A program made the position numbers and the translations under genes. This document shows, in pieces, positions 49,349 through 62,525 of a DNA stretch of 64,000 bases. Under the pieces are notes generated by a model. That model saw nothing but the letters and a program-made list of their open reading frames with translations. It ran no database searches and was not told where the DNA came from. This stretch comes from Malurus cyaneus samueli. Taxonomy: Eukaryota; Chordata; Aves; Passeriformes; Maluridae. Within the stretch, counting starts at the first letter, position 1; every line of letters begins with the position of its first letter. Where the stretch lies: contig CM019236.1 of NCBI GenBank assembly GCA_009741485.1, positions 67,419,402-67,483,401 on the forward strand. Reading direction: 5' to 3'.

Positions 49349-50125
49349 ATTCACAGAATCCCAGGATTCAGGGTCAGGTTGGAAGGGACCACAGTGGATT
49401 ATCTGATCCCTCCTCCCTGATGCAACAGGGTCATCCAGAGCACATGCACAGGATTGTGTTATGGTTCTGGAACTCTCCTGAGGGAGTTTACAACTCTGAC
49501 CTCTGTTCAGTGTCTCTTGAAGTTCTTCCTACTTCAGGTGGACTCCCAGGCGCCAGTTCCTGCCTTTTCCTCTGGTTCCACTGCTGAGCACCAGTGAGCA
49601 GAGCTGGTCCTGCTCGAGCCCTCCCTGCACATAGGGACACCCAGGATTGAGGTCCCCTTTGGGTTGGGGCTCCTCTGGAGGCTGAGCAGCCCCAGTTCAC
49701 TCAGTCCTTCCTGGGCAGGGAGATGCCCCAGACCCTTCCTCATCTCTGCATCCTCTGCTGGCCCTACTCCAGGACTCCTTCCCTGCTGGGCTGAAGAGCC
49801 AGAGCTGGACACGGCACTCCAGAGGCATCTCCCCGAGTCGGAGGGGCAGGTCCCTCCCTGACCTGCTGGCAGTGTCCTTCTAGGTGCCCTCCAGGATCCT
49901 GTTGGCCTCCCTGCCCCCAGGACGCCCTGCTGACTCTTTGTCCCCCAGAACACTCTGCTGACTCTTTGTCCCCCAGGACACTCTGCTGGCTCTTTGTCCC
50001 CCAGGACCTCCAGGTCCTTCTCCACAGAGCTATTTCCACATCTCACCTCTGGCTTGTGCTGTGCTGGGGTTTTTCCTGCCCAGGTGCAGGATCTGTGTTG
50101 AATTTCAGAGCGTTCCTGACATCCT
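49349..50125 (-). mobile_element. CR1 LINE 3' fragment, minus strand
   Basis: Starts with the inverted CR1 3' terminus (attcacagaatcccaggatt, then ggttggaagggacc) and continues through ccagccccagttcactcagt-like, gatgccccagacccttcctc and gagctggacacggcactcc, all typical CR1 3' region sequence in reverse. The right limit is approximate. Long ORFs on both strands here, including 170 codons minus and 65 plus, arise from the CR1 sequence and are not genes. Confidence 0.8.
49920..50003 (-). repeat. 28-base tandem repeat, three units, inside CR1
   Basis: Three head-to-tail 28-base units (49,920-49,947, 49,948-49,975, 49,976-50,003) share the core ctgactctttgtccccca, with 1-4 differences between units. 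It is a local expansion within the CR1 copy. Confidence 0.85.
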
Positions 50126-50764
50126 TCGCCATATTTAATTCCAGATGGGCCTTGGCCTTCCTTGTCTCATTTCTACTCCTTCTGACTCCACTTACTCTTT
50201 ATGTTCATTCCAAGCAGCCTGAGACCACTTCCATCTCCTGCGTATTTCCTTCTTGCTCTTGCACAATGACAAGAGTTCTTGTTCATCCAAGCAGGTCTCT
50301 TGCACACTTTTCACTCTTTTTCTTGCTTTATTCTGCTCCAGCTCTGGTCTGCTCAGCACAGGGACTGTCACAAAAATTTTGTGTGCCAGCTGTCCTATGC
50401 AGCCAGCTTCATCTCGTTCAGGGAGTGTTTATCAGGATAAAGCCAGAGTATCATCAAGCAGAGAAAAGCAGCACTGGCAATTCATGCATTACCTGAAGCT
50501 AAAAAAAAACCCCATAAATAACATTTTAATCTGGCAAAGGGGCTTCTGCGCAACCCTATTTGTCAGCAGCAGTACTTAGGGTATGCCAGGCATTACCCCA
50601 GCTCAGAATGCTTTTGAACAGCAGTCACACAGATGGCAAAACAAGCTATTGAACACGAGATGTTTCGGAAGATGACTCAGCCTTCCCCTCTCCAGGGCAA
50701 ACAAAAGGTGATCCTGCCCCACCTGTGTTGTTTTTCTGGTTAGCTGAAGTGCTAGTGCTCATCT
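50126..50764. other. Sequence between the two opposed CR1 copies
   Basis: No recognised gene or repeat. A plus-strand ORF of 176 codons (49,966-50,496) starts inside the CR1 fragment and has no family resemblance. Confidence 0.4.
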
Positions 50765-52433
50765 GAAAAGAGTCTTTACAAATACATCAATGGAAAAAAG
50801 GCAGTACAGAAATAACATAGCCCCACTCCAGATGAGGATGGTCACCTCACAGTGACCAGGCAGGGATGTGGACAAGGCAGAGGTGTTTAACACATTCCTT
50901 GCCTCTGTCTTCGACACAGAGGATGGACCATGGCAGCCTCAGTGCCCAGAACTGGGAGACCATGGCTGCAAGAATCATCAGGTCCCAGTCGATCCTTGTG
51001 TCGGATCCAGCTGCATCCCTACAAATCTAGGGTCATCAGCTAAGCTGCTGATGCCTTTGCAAAGCCTCTCTCAATGATTTCTGAGTGGTCTTGGGAATTT
51101 GGAGAGGTCCCAGCTGACTGGAAGCCAGTGAACGTCATTCAAGAAGGATAAGAAGAAGGAACCCAGAAACAACAGACCTGTCCGTCTGACTTCAGTGACT
51201 GGTAAAATTATGGAAAAGATTATCTGGGAGGTATTGAAAAACCCCTGAAGGACACAGTCATCAGTTACAGCCAGCATGGCTTTTTGACGGGAATGCCTTG
51301 CTTGTCAAACCTGATTTCCTTTTACAAGATAACCCACCTAGTGGATCAGGGAAAGACAGATGATGCAATCTTTTTGAATTTAGCAAAGCTTTCCATGCTG
51401 TCTCTCACAGGATCCTTCTGGACCACATGTCCATCCCACAGCTGGATAAACTCACCCACCCTGTGATGGGAGAGCAGCTGGCTCATGGGTCAGGCTCAAA
51501 GGGTTATGGTGACTGTGGTGACATCAGACAGGTGACCTGTCACCCGTGGGGTTCCGCAGGTCTATCTTGCATTTGTTTCCTCAGCATCTTCATAACTGAC
51601 CTGGATACAGGACTGGAAGGGATCCTAGGCAAGGTTGCCAATGATAGTGGGTTGGGAGGAGCTGTTGAATCACTCAAGAACAGAGACCCTGCAGAGTGAT
51701 GTCAACAAATGAGAGGGCTGGGTGATCACCAACTGTGTGCAGTCTAACAGGGGAATTGATGGATTCTGCACCTGGGATAGTCCTGGGTGTCCTGGTCAGT
51801 GGTGGTGACATGGTCAGCAGTGCCTGTGGCCGGGAGGGCATCCCTGTCCTGGGGCACAGGCAGCATGGCCCGGCGGCAGGGGGGGATTGTCCCGCTCTGC
51901 TCAGGCTGGGAGGCCTCACCGGGATATTGTGAGCAGTTCTGGTGCCACGGGGTAAAAAAGGCATTAAACTGTCAGAGGCTATCCAAAGGAGGCCATGGGG
52001 ATGGTGAAGGGCCTGGAGGGGAAGCTGCATGAGGGGCTGCTGAACTTGGTCTGTTCAGCCTGGAGAGGAGGAGACGGAGGGGAGACATCACTGGGGTCTT
52101 CAGCATCCTCACAAGGGGCAGTGAATGGGCAGGTATATTTTGACCACTCTTAGTGACCAGGGACATGTGCCAGGGAATGGCCTGAAGTTGTGTCAGGGGG
52201 TGTTTAGGTTGGATATCGGGAAAGGTTCTTCTGCCAGAGGGTATTAGGGCCCTGGAACAGCTCCCCAGGGCAGTGGCCATGGCAACCAAGTGCAGACTCA
52301 GGACATTTGGACAACACTCTCGGAATAGGGTGGGACTCTTGGGTTGTCCTGCCTAGGACCAGAGCTTGGAGTCAATGATCCGATGGGCCCCTTCCAACTC
52401 AGCATGATTCTCTGATTCCGTGATTCTGTGATC
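50765..52433 (+). mobile_element. CR1 LINE, 5'-truncated, with degenerate reverse-transcriptase region
   Basis: The left part encodes, across several frames, CR1 ORF2 phrases: DKAEVFNTFLASVFDTEDG, a PVRLTSVTGKIMEKI-like block, GFLTGMPCLSNLISFY, and TDLDTGLEGILGKVANDS. The last corresponds to the catalytic FADD box, here changed to VAND, so the enzyme would be dead even without the frameshifts. The 3' UTR follows (gttcagcctggagaggagga, ccccttccaactcagcatga) and the element ends in the decayed octamer tail tgattctctgattccgtgat. The 5' two thirds of a full CR1 are missing, as is usual. Confidence 0.85.
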
Positions 52434-55400
52434 TTTTTCCTGGCATCCTGTGGGCTGGAAAAAAATTAAAACCCATGCCAGCTGCTGGTCCAAGAGGGCT
52501 CTGGCACTCTGGTCTCTGTTTGCTGTCTGCAAGCAAGTGTGAAACATTCTCACTGAAGGGAAACTGATGGTACCAGGAGAACAGTTAGGATGCTTACTTT
52601 TAAGGTTTCCACTAATTTTTATGGAGATACTTCCATGCTAATATGTGTATGTATCAGTGATTTTAGAGGATCATGACCACCACCTATGGGCTAGGTAGTT
52701 CTGTTTCATATGTCACAGCTCTTGCCTAATTTACAGCTTTTTGGTCCCTTTTTTTTTCCAGGCTAGCTGCTGTCTGGATTCTCTTTTGATACCTACAAGG
52801 AAACCAACATATTCCAGATGTACAGGACCTTGAAGGCTTGCAAAAAATGTGTCGATCCTAGTGATGGTAACCAGAATTAAATGCATGAAATGCTGTGTTT
52901 TGTCCTTAATTTCAATCCACCAAAAATGCCCTCATTGAGGGTACAGGCAAAGAAGGTTGAGGGCAAAGAGAGCAAACCTACCATGAAGCAAAAAGCTTGT
53001 TATTTTTAAATGTCTAAATCCCACGAGGCTGCTAATGGCTTTTCATAATGTGGTTATTACTGAGGGCCGGCAGTACCGCCTGATGAACACAAAGAGCCTG
53101 AGCTGACGAGCTCCACTTGTGACTCAGGAAAGGAGGAGATGATGGGGCAGGGTGGTCTAGACATCAAGTGCAGTGCTACGTGCGAGGCAGTAAATCAAAT
53201 CTCTTCCCCTTCCACTCTTGCTCCCACACACAGAGAAAAACTAATTGTATGACTCCACACTCTGCAGTTGCAAACACAAGATATTCAGGGGCTGAGCCTT
53301 GACTTGAAGCCTTCAGAAAATGGTAACACTCAACTAGTTCAGTGCATAATCACAGTTGGAAATCCATACATGGATTTGGTCCCAGGGAGGTGCAATATTA
53401 AAAAATATCTAGAGGGATTTTGCTGAAAGGTGAAGGAAGTTGGGCCCCTCCTTCCTTGTGCTTTCTTTGAAAGTTTCTGTAAAGGCAGACCCTTCCACCA
53501 GCAAGAGTTGTGTGTGGTGGTCATGCTTCTGACAGGGTTTCATGCTTCTGTTGGGTTTTTGAGCAGAGCAACACTCTGAGCTGACACAACTGCCAGTTAG
53601 CTTTTCCGGGAAAACTAAACTCTGATCATCTCTAAAGGTAAGTACGTGTTGATGACTGTTCCTAAAAATGGATAATGGCTTAGGCTCTCAGCTAGTGTAA
53701 AATTACAGGGGTGAATTCAAAGAACTGAGCTTCATTAAGACGAACTGCAGAGCTGATGAACCTTGAATAGCAGGAAATGCTGGGCTTTGGATTCTATAAT
53801 TAGACTTCTGATAGGAAAGAGAGACATGCGAGATCAAGAAAGCAATTAATTCTGTCACAAAACAAACCATATCTGACTCATCAGCATGAGCAGCAGAAGG
53901 ATCTCTAAAATTTGTCCTTTTAAGCCAGAGTACTGTAACTGAGAGTTGCTTGAAAGAAGAGAATGGAAAAGCACAAAATGCACAAAACACACTCCTTCTT
54001 GCCTGGTTCTGTTTGCAACCTGCCATCTCTTTCTTTTCAACTGCTGTGGAATAACACCCAACTCACATAATTTTAATCTATTTTCATTTCTTGGGTAGGT
54101 GAGCACATTCAGAGTGACAGCTGAGGATTTCTCAAAATTCATAACAAAGCACCTGTCTTCCAACTGTTCTTTGATCCTGATGCATCTGTGCAGCCCCATA
54201 ATATGAAAATAAATTAACTATTGTGACACACTACACATGGTCGAGCTCCTTATAAATGGAGAGCATTTCCTGAGCTTCCCAAGAACTGCAGGGTCATACA
54301 GGTATGAAATACCTGAACATCTGACTTGTTTATTAAGGATATAATCCTCAGGGGATCCTGCAGGCGCGTTGAAAATGTTGTTTCCCTAATAGAGAGGGTT
54401 TTGCACGCATTTCCTGGGGGAGAAGGTGATTCACCATGCCAGGGTGAGGCCCAGTACACTGCAAGGTAAGCAGCTCATGAGACTCGGTGGGACAGTGTGT
54501 GGAAATCCAGGCATGACTCAATGTAGGATTGCAAGGAGGTATTTGCAATAACTGAGCAGAACTTTAGCTTCCCCCTGTTCTGTGCAGAAGTACCATACAG
54601 GAGCAACCCTTTCTGATTCAGCCAAGTGCTCAGGGAGGTGCTTCATCCTATATATGCACTTAAACAGGACAGGAGAGTGATTTAAGCAAGTAAATAAGAT
54701 TAATCGGTTTAATGGTTTTGCATCAAAGGCAGCATATGCTTGAACGTCTTGCTAAAGCAAAGAATGCCTTTTGCTTTCTGAATTGATTCTTCTCAAGCCT
54801 TGGGGGGTTGAGGAAAGAGAAGAATCCAGGTGCAGAGAACAATCTTGGACAGCAATGGTAGACCCCTGCAAATTTTCTGTAGCCATTATTGGACTGCAGA
54901 GCTTGGTTGTCCAAACACACCAGCAAGGGCTCCAGCCCAGCTGTACAAAAGATGTGCTCAGCACGGCTCAGCACCGTGAGAGAGAGGGGTGAAGAGGTGA
55001 GGGCAATGCTCACACTCCCTACCTTTAGACACATAAATTCAGCATCTGAATTAGGAGCGTGATTCACGATTGAGCTGTCACACACACCAGGAGACAATCT
55101 CTTCCATAGTGTGACTCAGGATGGTCTCTGGATCCTCTAAAGGAGACCATGCCTATTAATTTTAAAGTTAATACAAATAAATATTCAGGTTATTAAGAAA
55201 ACCCCTTTCTAAAGAGCTTCAAACTGGAGTCTTGAAAGTCTTCAAGTGTTTTTGCTAGAGACCCAAGATCCAGCATTGGCAGAGCTCAATGCACAAATGC
55301 CTCTTATTACAAAGCCAGCATTATTTCACTGTCTAAATTTTTCGAAGCCCCCTTTACAGAGTTATAGCAGTTATCTTTTGCATAATAAGAATGGAGGTTT

Positions 55401-58400
55401 TATTCCATTAGTGCAATTGCAGAAACACAGAATACTTTGGCAAATTTTTTGGCAAATTCTTCACCCCCAGCTGCTAAAGGGATTACCAAACTAGCAAACT
55501 CTCTTCCTCCTCTGTCCTACACCAAAACAACATGGACTATCAATACTGCTAGGATGAAAAATCCAAGCTGAAATTTAGCTTTGAACCCTGTTCCAGCAAA
55601 TTAGTGTTGCAGCTTTTTGCTTCTTGCTTTTCCTGCTAAGAGTTGCTATATTCTACCATCAGAATGCTTTACATGGAGTCATGCAAACATGTGTGTGTTT
55701 TTTCTACATAAAAGTCTAAGAAATGAGCTGCATTAAGACAGTCTGATATCTGAAACTCAGGGGTGAAGCAGTGTTTTTAATGTTGACTGGTATTTTCAGA
55801 AAAGTTTCATTCAAGGATGGTGCACCATTCTGAAGCGGTATATTGAAAATAGAGTGTAAAAGAGGAGAAACTCATAGCTGAGAGCTCTTTCCAAATCATC
55901 AGTTTTTAATATGTCCCTCACAATCTGTGAATCAAGCAGAAGTAGCTGGGCTGAGCTTCACCTCGACATCCTGGGTGTTTGTGATGTTCTGCACCCCACC
56001 ACCATTATTCTGAAGATGGGGATCAATTCTCTGGGTCTAATGGGGCTGGCGTATTTCCCTTCCTGGCCCACCCTGTATGGATCTGTTTCCCATGACCTCT
56101 TCATCACACACAGAACTGCACACCCTCGGTCCTAAGTGCATTTCCTTATCAGAATATATGGCACTGCATTATGCTGCGTGTTTATGGTTTGAAAGGCCGG
56201 CTGGCAATGTTGCCATAGTCAAACAAAATGCTGCATGCAACAGCAACCAATTCATTTGTTTTAGGGGAAGAATATGACATCAGAAAGAGAGATATATGCA
56301 TAGTTACATTTGATTGGAGGCAGTAAAATAGCCGAAATTATATATCCATTAAGACATGTTTTCCTGATAACCACCCACTTTCACGTATTATCTATTTATT
56401 TTTCCATGGTATCTTAGTGAAACTTGCAACATATTAGATCTATTTTTCTCCAGTAGGCATTAGCTGCATTGCTGGAAGCTAAATTTCTGACTCTTTCTGG
56501 TAACATTATTCTCACAAATTGCACTAGCAGAAGTGATATTTTTAATGGCTACTCAGGTAATGAAATAGAAGAATGTTTACAGAAATTATCTTTATTATTG
56601 CCTAGTGGGATTGGAGTTTGAACCTTTTCAGTCTGCAGCTAGAAATATTAGATAGCCAATTGATTCCCAGAAAAACAAACATTTCTAGAGTTTTTCTTTC
56701 TTAAAATGCTGTTGTGAATGGAATGGCTCCTCAGAACTTTGAGGATGGACTTCCTGAAAGGAAATATTTGATCAAACAGTAAAGTTTTAGGTTGTGTGGG
56801 TACTTTGTGTTGCACGATAATATCCCTCCCCACCAACTTTTCTTCTATAAAGATTTTCAAAGATGAACTAGCTCAGAAGCAACATTTCTTAGGTTTGTAA
56901 TGTTTTGAAAACTGCAGCAGTGGAGTCTGGGTCAATGCTGCAGAAGGAGACTCTCAGGGACTGTGCAGTTTCTTCCTCCTGCTTCTTTGATGCACCAGCA
57001 GTTAATCATGACTGTCACCTCCACAGTGTGATCAGCACATTAAAAAAAGCAACAATCAGGTGTTTTCCCCTTCATGTGCTTTTCTAACAAACAGACCATT
57101 ACTTCTTTTAATCTCTGAAACCAAAATAATGCAATAATAGAGTTATCATTTTATTTGGAAAGCTGCCCTTTTGCCTCTTAAAATACTTTCGTATTTAGAG
57201 GAAGTTCTTACGTGTGTTTTCAGACTGAAGAGGAGAGAGAAAGGTAAGAAGGGCATTTCATTTGGAAGTTAAATTAACAAGCTTGAAGTTCCAAGACATG
57301 TCTGACCAGGAACTCTGCTTGGATAACTCAAAGAGGGTGAAGCTAGAAAGTTCAAATGCAGCATTTCAAAACCCAGCCACCTTGTGAGAAAAAACATTGG
57401 TTAATGTGGAAGCCAGGTAGTTTGCTCTAATTTAATCTTAGATTTATCTTTTTTTCAATGCCACTTTAGAAATCCATTTTCTATGTACATTTACTAAAAG
57501 CATTTCTGCTATGGAAAGATAATCTTATCTTGAGCACATTGTGAGTGTTTTAATTATCCTCAGGACGTTCAACAAAGCAGATTTTGTAATTGAGAGGTAG
57601 TTGGTTACACTATGTGCAGTGTATAAGGGTTTAAGGGCTTGTTTCTCTTTGGGCTTGGAATGTGAGTAGTGCTGGAGGGAACAACCCATATTTCAACTGT
57701 TTTCACTCACGGAAGTGAAGACCCACATGTTTACCTTGACCCCCCGACTCTTTTTGCTGCATTATTTCATTTTAAGTGCTTCTCACACACACATCTGCTT
57801 GTTAGATGGGCAGATTTTTTTTTAACTTACAGCCACTGCCTCTGATTACTGACAGTACTGATGTCAACGATGTCCACAGCAAATCTTACTTGGCTGCAGT
57901 TGTGAGAAGTAAACAAGTGAGTGTTACTGCTGAAGAAACCCCCTGAAAGCCTTCATTTTCAATATGTTTCGCATTTTTTTCCACCCAACCCCTGGTTATT
58001 TCCCCAAGCCATTACTTTTCATTCTAAACGCAATTTCCCGTTCCTTTTAAGTAAATAACTTGACTTTATCCTACTGTTTTCTTTACAAATGTTAAGACCA
58101 CACACTGAGCTCTGCTAACACATTGTATTATGCTACTAGTAGACAAATTTTAACATCACATCACATACATGTTGCAGTTGCTGTTGTAACATGCCTTTTA
58201 AAAAATACCTTTATTGGATGAAATTGTCTCTTTCTCAAGAAAAAATCTGATTCTTCAATATAATTTATTATGCCTTTTAAAATTCTGTCTGTTCAATAAA
58301 ATCTTTGCTATATTATAAATACCTGTAACGAAAATATAATTTAAAATTCTGAGAGAAAACTTTCTTTTTTTTAAACTTCTACATTTTTCACAAAACCCAC

Positions 58401-59199
58401 ACAGGCACCAAGGAAAGACTAACAATAAAAATAATTTACTCCTATACAAGCTAATCTGGGTTGGAAACATTCAAAAGAGACATTTTAAACTTGTCCTCTG
58501 GTGAAACTTTGGCTACAGCATAGGAACTGGTCTTAAAACAAAGGAGGGTCTTTTGTTTCCCACCCTTTTAACCTGAAAATTTCTTTCAAGGCCTGATGGA
58601 GTGTTGTTAGTACTTTCCTCACTGTAACATACCTGAATGAGGACTGGCTAAATTTGTTGTCATCTGAGGAAATGAGCCTCTAAGCTACAGTTGCACAGGA
58701 CTAAAAGTGGCCCTTACCTCGCCAGATAAGCCTATTCTGAAAATTAAACATTAGTGAAAATAAGTGCTCTCACTCTGTAATAGCAGCAATTAGAGATTTT
58801 CATGGTTTGCTTGTTCATTAGTTATGCATTGCCAGAAAGCTTTTGCATGGAAAGGGCAGCAAAGGGAAAAGCTTTCTGATCCGGACCACTTGCAGGGATT
58901 GTTGTTTTTTTTTTTAGTGACATCTCTTCCTAAGCAAATTTCTTGGCAGAGAGGGAGTGATTCAGTACAAGAGACATTCAATAGTGGAGATGTTATCCTT
59001 TAACTATTGATGAGAATAATATGAGAGTTCTTAAAACTGGCAAAAAGGCAGAATAAGCCCAAGAGAGGCATAAAGCTGCCACCAAGAATGATTTTCAAAT
59101 CTTACATTTGGTAGGACAATTTTCAAGGTTGTTGTTTTTTCCACAGAAGACTTAATTAGTTACAGCAAATAGATTTACCTCTAAATTGCAGAATTTAGT
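52434..59199. other. Intergenic between CR1 and the PCSK1 3' end
   Basis: About 6.8 kb of single-copy AT-rich sequence. I found no exon with convincing splice sites, no RNA gene and no intact repeat. ORFs of up to 124 codons (54,723-55,097 minus) overlap others and have no recognisable domain. Confidence 0.5.
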
Positions 59200-60740
59200 G
59201 TGAAGTTCGAAAAGCTTTTATTTGAACTGATGGATTATGAGCAAAATGTTAAATTCCTGTCTTAAGACACTTGCATAATTTTAAAGAATAGACAGTGAAG
59301 GAGAATCAAATTGAATATTTCTAGAGAATTTGCAAAACTTTTCATGTAGTAGACAACAGGAAGAAAAGTAAAAAGCAGGCAGCACTTTTTTGGGTTTTCT
59401 TTAGCACTTGAATGAATTAACTATCCCCTGGTAATCTTCGTTTCCTTGTTCTAGATCCCCTACCTTTTTTTAGCATCTGACATGGCTTTTTTTTTTTTTT
59501 TTCTTTTTAATTATTAGAAGCAAAATAATATATAATTTTGACTCTCTTTAAAGAGGTATGTGTGGAAAACTGTCTCGTACTCTGAATGTAAGGGAGTTGC
59601 TCGCCCTAGTTACGACAGCCACCTCTTCCTCATCCTCCTCCTCCCACTCCCATTCCGTGCCCATCCTTATCTGGGTATTTTTTTTTTTAATCTCAGGCCA
59701 TTTTGCCTTGTCTTTCTGGATGTTCTGGAAATTTACCATCTTTAAGGTGGATTTTTCTGCAACAGCTGCCCTTTCTGTTTCACTTGGCCTGACTACTAGC
59801 TGATGTGGCCATCTCGGAAGGCAGCTGTATTAATTTAAAAAGCTAAGTGAGGCTCCACAGGTAGGAGGTTGGAGCCCAAAGCTCAGATAATTTACAGAAA
59901 TAGATCAGAACTCCAACAGGTGATTCATAACTGGTGACAAGAAAGCCAAGTGCTCTGAAGTGCTCTCTGTAGGAGACTGTCCTCATTAAATACACACAGC
60001 CTAAAAAGACCAGACTCATAATTCAGGCACTTCACTCAGGTGAAACTTAAGTCAGGTGGAGACAATGCCATCCCGTGGTCTGGGATGCCTCACTGGGGGC
60101 TCTTTAGTGTTTGTGTGTGCCTGTCTGTGGTCTAAATTGTGAATAACTTCATCAGCCTACGCTGATGCCCCAGTCCAACTCCAGCCTCCCAGATGTTCCT
60201 TTATAGGAGAACAGAAGGGCGAGGGAGATTTGTCGTTTGGAGAAGGAACAAAACACTTATGACACAAGCAGTACTGGCTGCAAGTATTAAATCGGAATAA
60301 ATGACAGATATAACAAGGACTGCAATATTTACGACAAATCCATGGATGAGAATATATCCCCATAGCTTTGGCAGTTTGGTTCAAAACTGCTTGGTAATTC
60401 AGGTTTTGAATCCTACTGCATGCTGAAGTGAAGAAGGCGAAGAATAAGTAATGCGAAAATTGTTTAAAATAGAGTATTAGGGTTTTCAGGGGAACACTAT
60501 TGCATTTCATGCCTGAGGGGGCAAATCTACTCTGAAGAAAGGCTTTGAAAAAAGATAATACTAAAAAGTGTAATTTTCCTGCCTTATCCCCTCACACCCG
60601 TTTTCTTCCTTCCTTGATATTTGCATTAAATATGAAGCAATCAAAGCAGCAATCACACAACTAGAGCATACACAGACTTTGGGAAAAAAACTACAGGTGG
60701 GGAGAACGAATATTTCCAACTCAGTGCCATACCCTACAGT
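59200..60740 (-). other. PCSK1: Probable PCSK1 3' UTR
   Basis: Sequence downstream of the PCSK1 stop codon on the minus strand. The first AATAAA that I find in this direction is at 59,222-59,217, implying a 3' UTR of about 1.5 kb if it is used. A 117-codon Cys-rich minus-strand ORF (60,157-60,510) lies inside and is probably fortuitous. Confidence 0.45.
59217..59222 (-). terminator. Candidate PCSK1 polyadenylation signal
   Basis: AATAAA on the minus strand (tttatt on plus), about 1.5 kb beyond the stop codon. Other matches lie further on (near 58,211), so usage is uncertain. Confidence 0.35.
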
Positions 60741-61103
60741 TTAATTTCCTTCATTTATGATATCGACCAAGGCTTGCAGCAGTCTGTCATCTCTATGCTT
60801 GTAAGGTTTGGCATTGTAAAAAAGATCCACGTAGTCACTGTACAGACTTTCTTCTGAGCCTCTCAGCTGGGAGGGCTTGTTCAACTTTTTGAGGGCTTGA
60901 TAGAAGTGTTCATATGGAATGTTCGACTTCTCACTCGCAGTCTTCTTTGGCAGTGGCTTCTGATCCATCTGCCTGCTAAAAGCACTTTGCAGTAAATGCA
61001 GCATGGCCTCTGATGGGATTTTATCTTCTGCCTTGTCACTGCTGCTGCTGGCGTCTTCAGTGGCCTTGGGCTTTTCATTCAGGGTCTCCAGGGTGGTGTG
61101 GTC
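60741..61103 (-). CDS. PCSK1: PCSK1 last coding exon (prohormone convertase 1/3 C-terminus)
   Basis: 120 codons plus TAA run from acceptor tgttctag| to the stop at 60,743-60,741. It encodes the C-terminal tail of PC1/3, the serine endoprotease that cleaves prohormones at paired basic residues in dense-core secretory granules. Diagnostic stretches are [53 protein letters not shown] and [10 protein letters not shown]. They are near-identical to the mammalian C-terminal region, whose terminal amphipathic helix directs granule sorting. The first part ([13 protein letters not shown], then a Ser-rich [12 protein letters not shown]) is the variable linker. Phase 0 at the start matches the preceding exon. 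Nothing is broken. Confidence 0.95.
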   Translation of the reverse strand, partial: DHTTLETLNEKPKATEDASSSSDKAEDKIPSEAMLHLLQSAFSRQMDQKPLPKKTASEKSNIPYEHFYQALKKLNKPSQLRGSEESLYSDYVDLFYNAKPYKHRDDRLLQALVDIINEGN

Positions 61104-62525
61104 CTAGAACACAGTTCAGCATGAAAAAATGTTAGGTGTCCATGAAAGACTGGATTAAGGTTTGCTCTGGTTGAGGATCTCCATCTGTATGTGGGCAAAT
61201 GTTATTTTTTTTAATTCAGAAACCACTTGGGAATCTAGAAAACAACCAGATCATTATCAACAAAAACAATCAAAAGGACTGTACTGCATAAGATATCAAA
61301 TCCCCCCACAGCATGGGCAGTTATAAGTTCAGATTCCACATTGCCAGGATACAACATGTATTTGTCCCAGTCTTAAAAGATATTTCTGGTTGCGGTGGAA
61401 ATGAAGGAAACATTTATGCAGTGGTGATGGCAGCTCTGATTGTGTCTGCTACCCTTAGGAAAAAGACTGAACCACTGCAACCATACAAGCTTCTCTGTAG
61501 ATGATCCCACCTGAAAAAAAGACAGTGAAGTATGGCTGATGGGTGGCCATAACACAAATGTAGGAAACCTTGAAACACCAATCCCAAATGCAAGTTCACA
61601 GAGCAGTTATTGAGAGGCATGCTCTTGCTCCAACAGCAGTGTGTGTCTGCATAGTTTTCTCATTTAACCTACAACTATATTTCTAACTAAATACTCATTT
61701 TACCTTCATGTATTTTTTTACCATGTCCACCCATTTTCTCCTATACCACCGGCAGAATCCTCTTTTACTTTCTTCCCATTTATTTTTCTCCAGGCATTTC
61801 TATAATGGATTTAAAGACCATAATCACGCCCATCTTTCATAACCTGTGTGAGGAGGGTTAAACTCTCTGTGCATTATTCATATCCTAATTACTTGATGGG
61901 GAGACAATTTGATGTGATGGGATTATTTTCTGAAGCTGTTGACGTAATCAAGCACTGTGAAAATGTACATTACTACCACCCTGTGCATCCTGAAACCCAG
62001 GGTCACTCCACCTGTAGTATTTTTAGAGCACTGTTTTCAGTAGTGTAAAGAGGGAATGATAAAGGTTCCGGCAGCAACAGATCTACTGAGCCAACCTTTT
62101 GAATCAGTGAGTCACTGATTTTGTCAAGCCCTCTGTTCCTGAACTTCCTTCCAAACTCCCCGGAAGCACTGCAACAGGCAAAGTTCTTTTAGGATGCGAC
62201 ACTTGTTCTCAGTAGAATTACATAAATTTGGTGTGTCTGTCAGCGGTGTCTTCCTCCCTCCCTCTACCACTCCACTGCATTAGCCAGAGAGTTCCTTGCG
62301 GTAGCATCAATTTCCTGTTACCATCCTAAAACCCTTATATTTTGTAATTTGAAGGCACAGACTAATAAAAACATCAGTTGTTGACATGGGTAAAATTGTG
62401 ATATACAACTCAAAGGTGGTCAGGGGTTAGATGAGATGAATGCAGAATGAATACTTGCCTTCTCATTTCTACCATTTTCCTATAAACTGAAAAGCATGGA
62501 AGGAATAAACATAATATAACTCTAC
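61104..62525 (-). other. PCSK1: PCSK1 last intron
   Basis: 1.4 kb between the two final exons, bounded by GAG|GTAGAG and ttctag|GAC. No nested gene or repeat recognised. Confidence 0.85.

Noticed and set aside
49920..50003. CRISPR-like repeat
   Set aside because: Head-to-tail units with no spacers, inside a CR1 element of a vertebrate genome.
49534..50496. Long ORFs of 170 (minus) and 176 (plus) codons
   Set aside because: They overlap each other, the former lies in a CR1 fragment and translates its 28-base tandem repeat; no splice sites or family resemblance.
59558..59803. Ser-rich ORFs around 59.6 kb
   Set aside because: Simple TCC/TCT-rich sequence downstream of PCSK1, open on both strands by composition.
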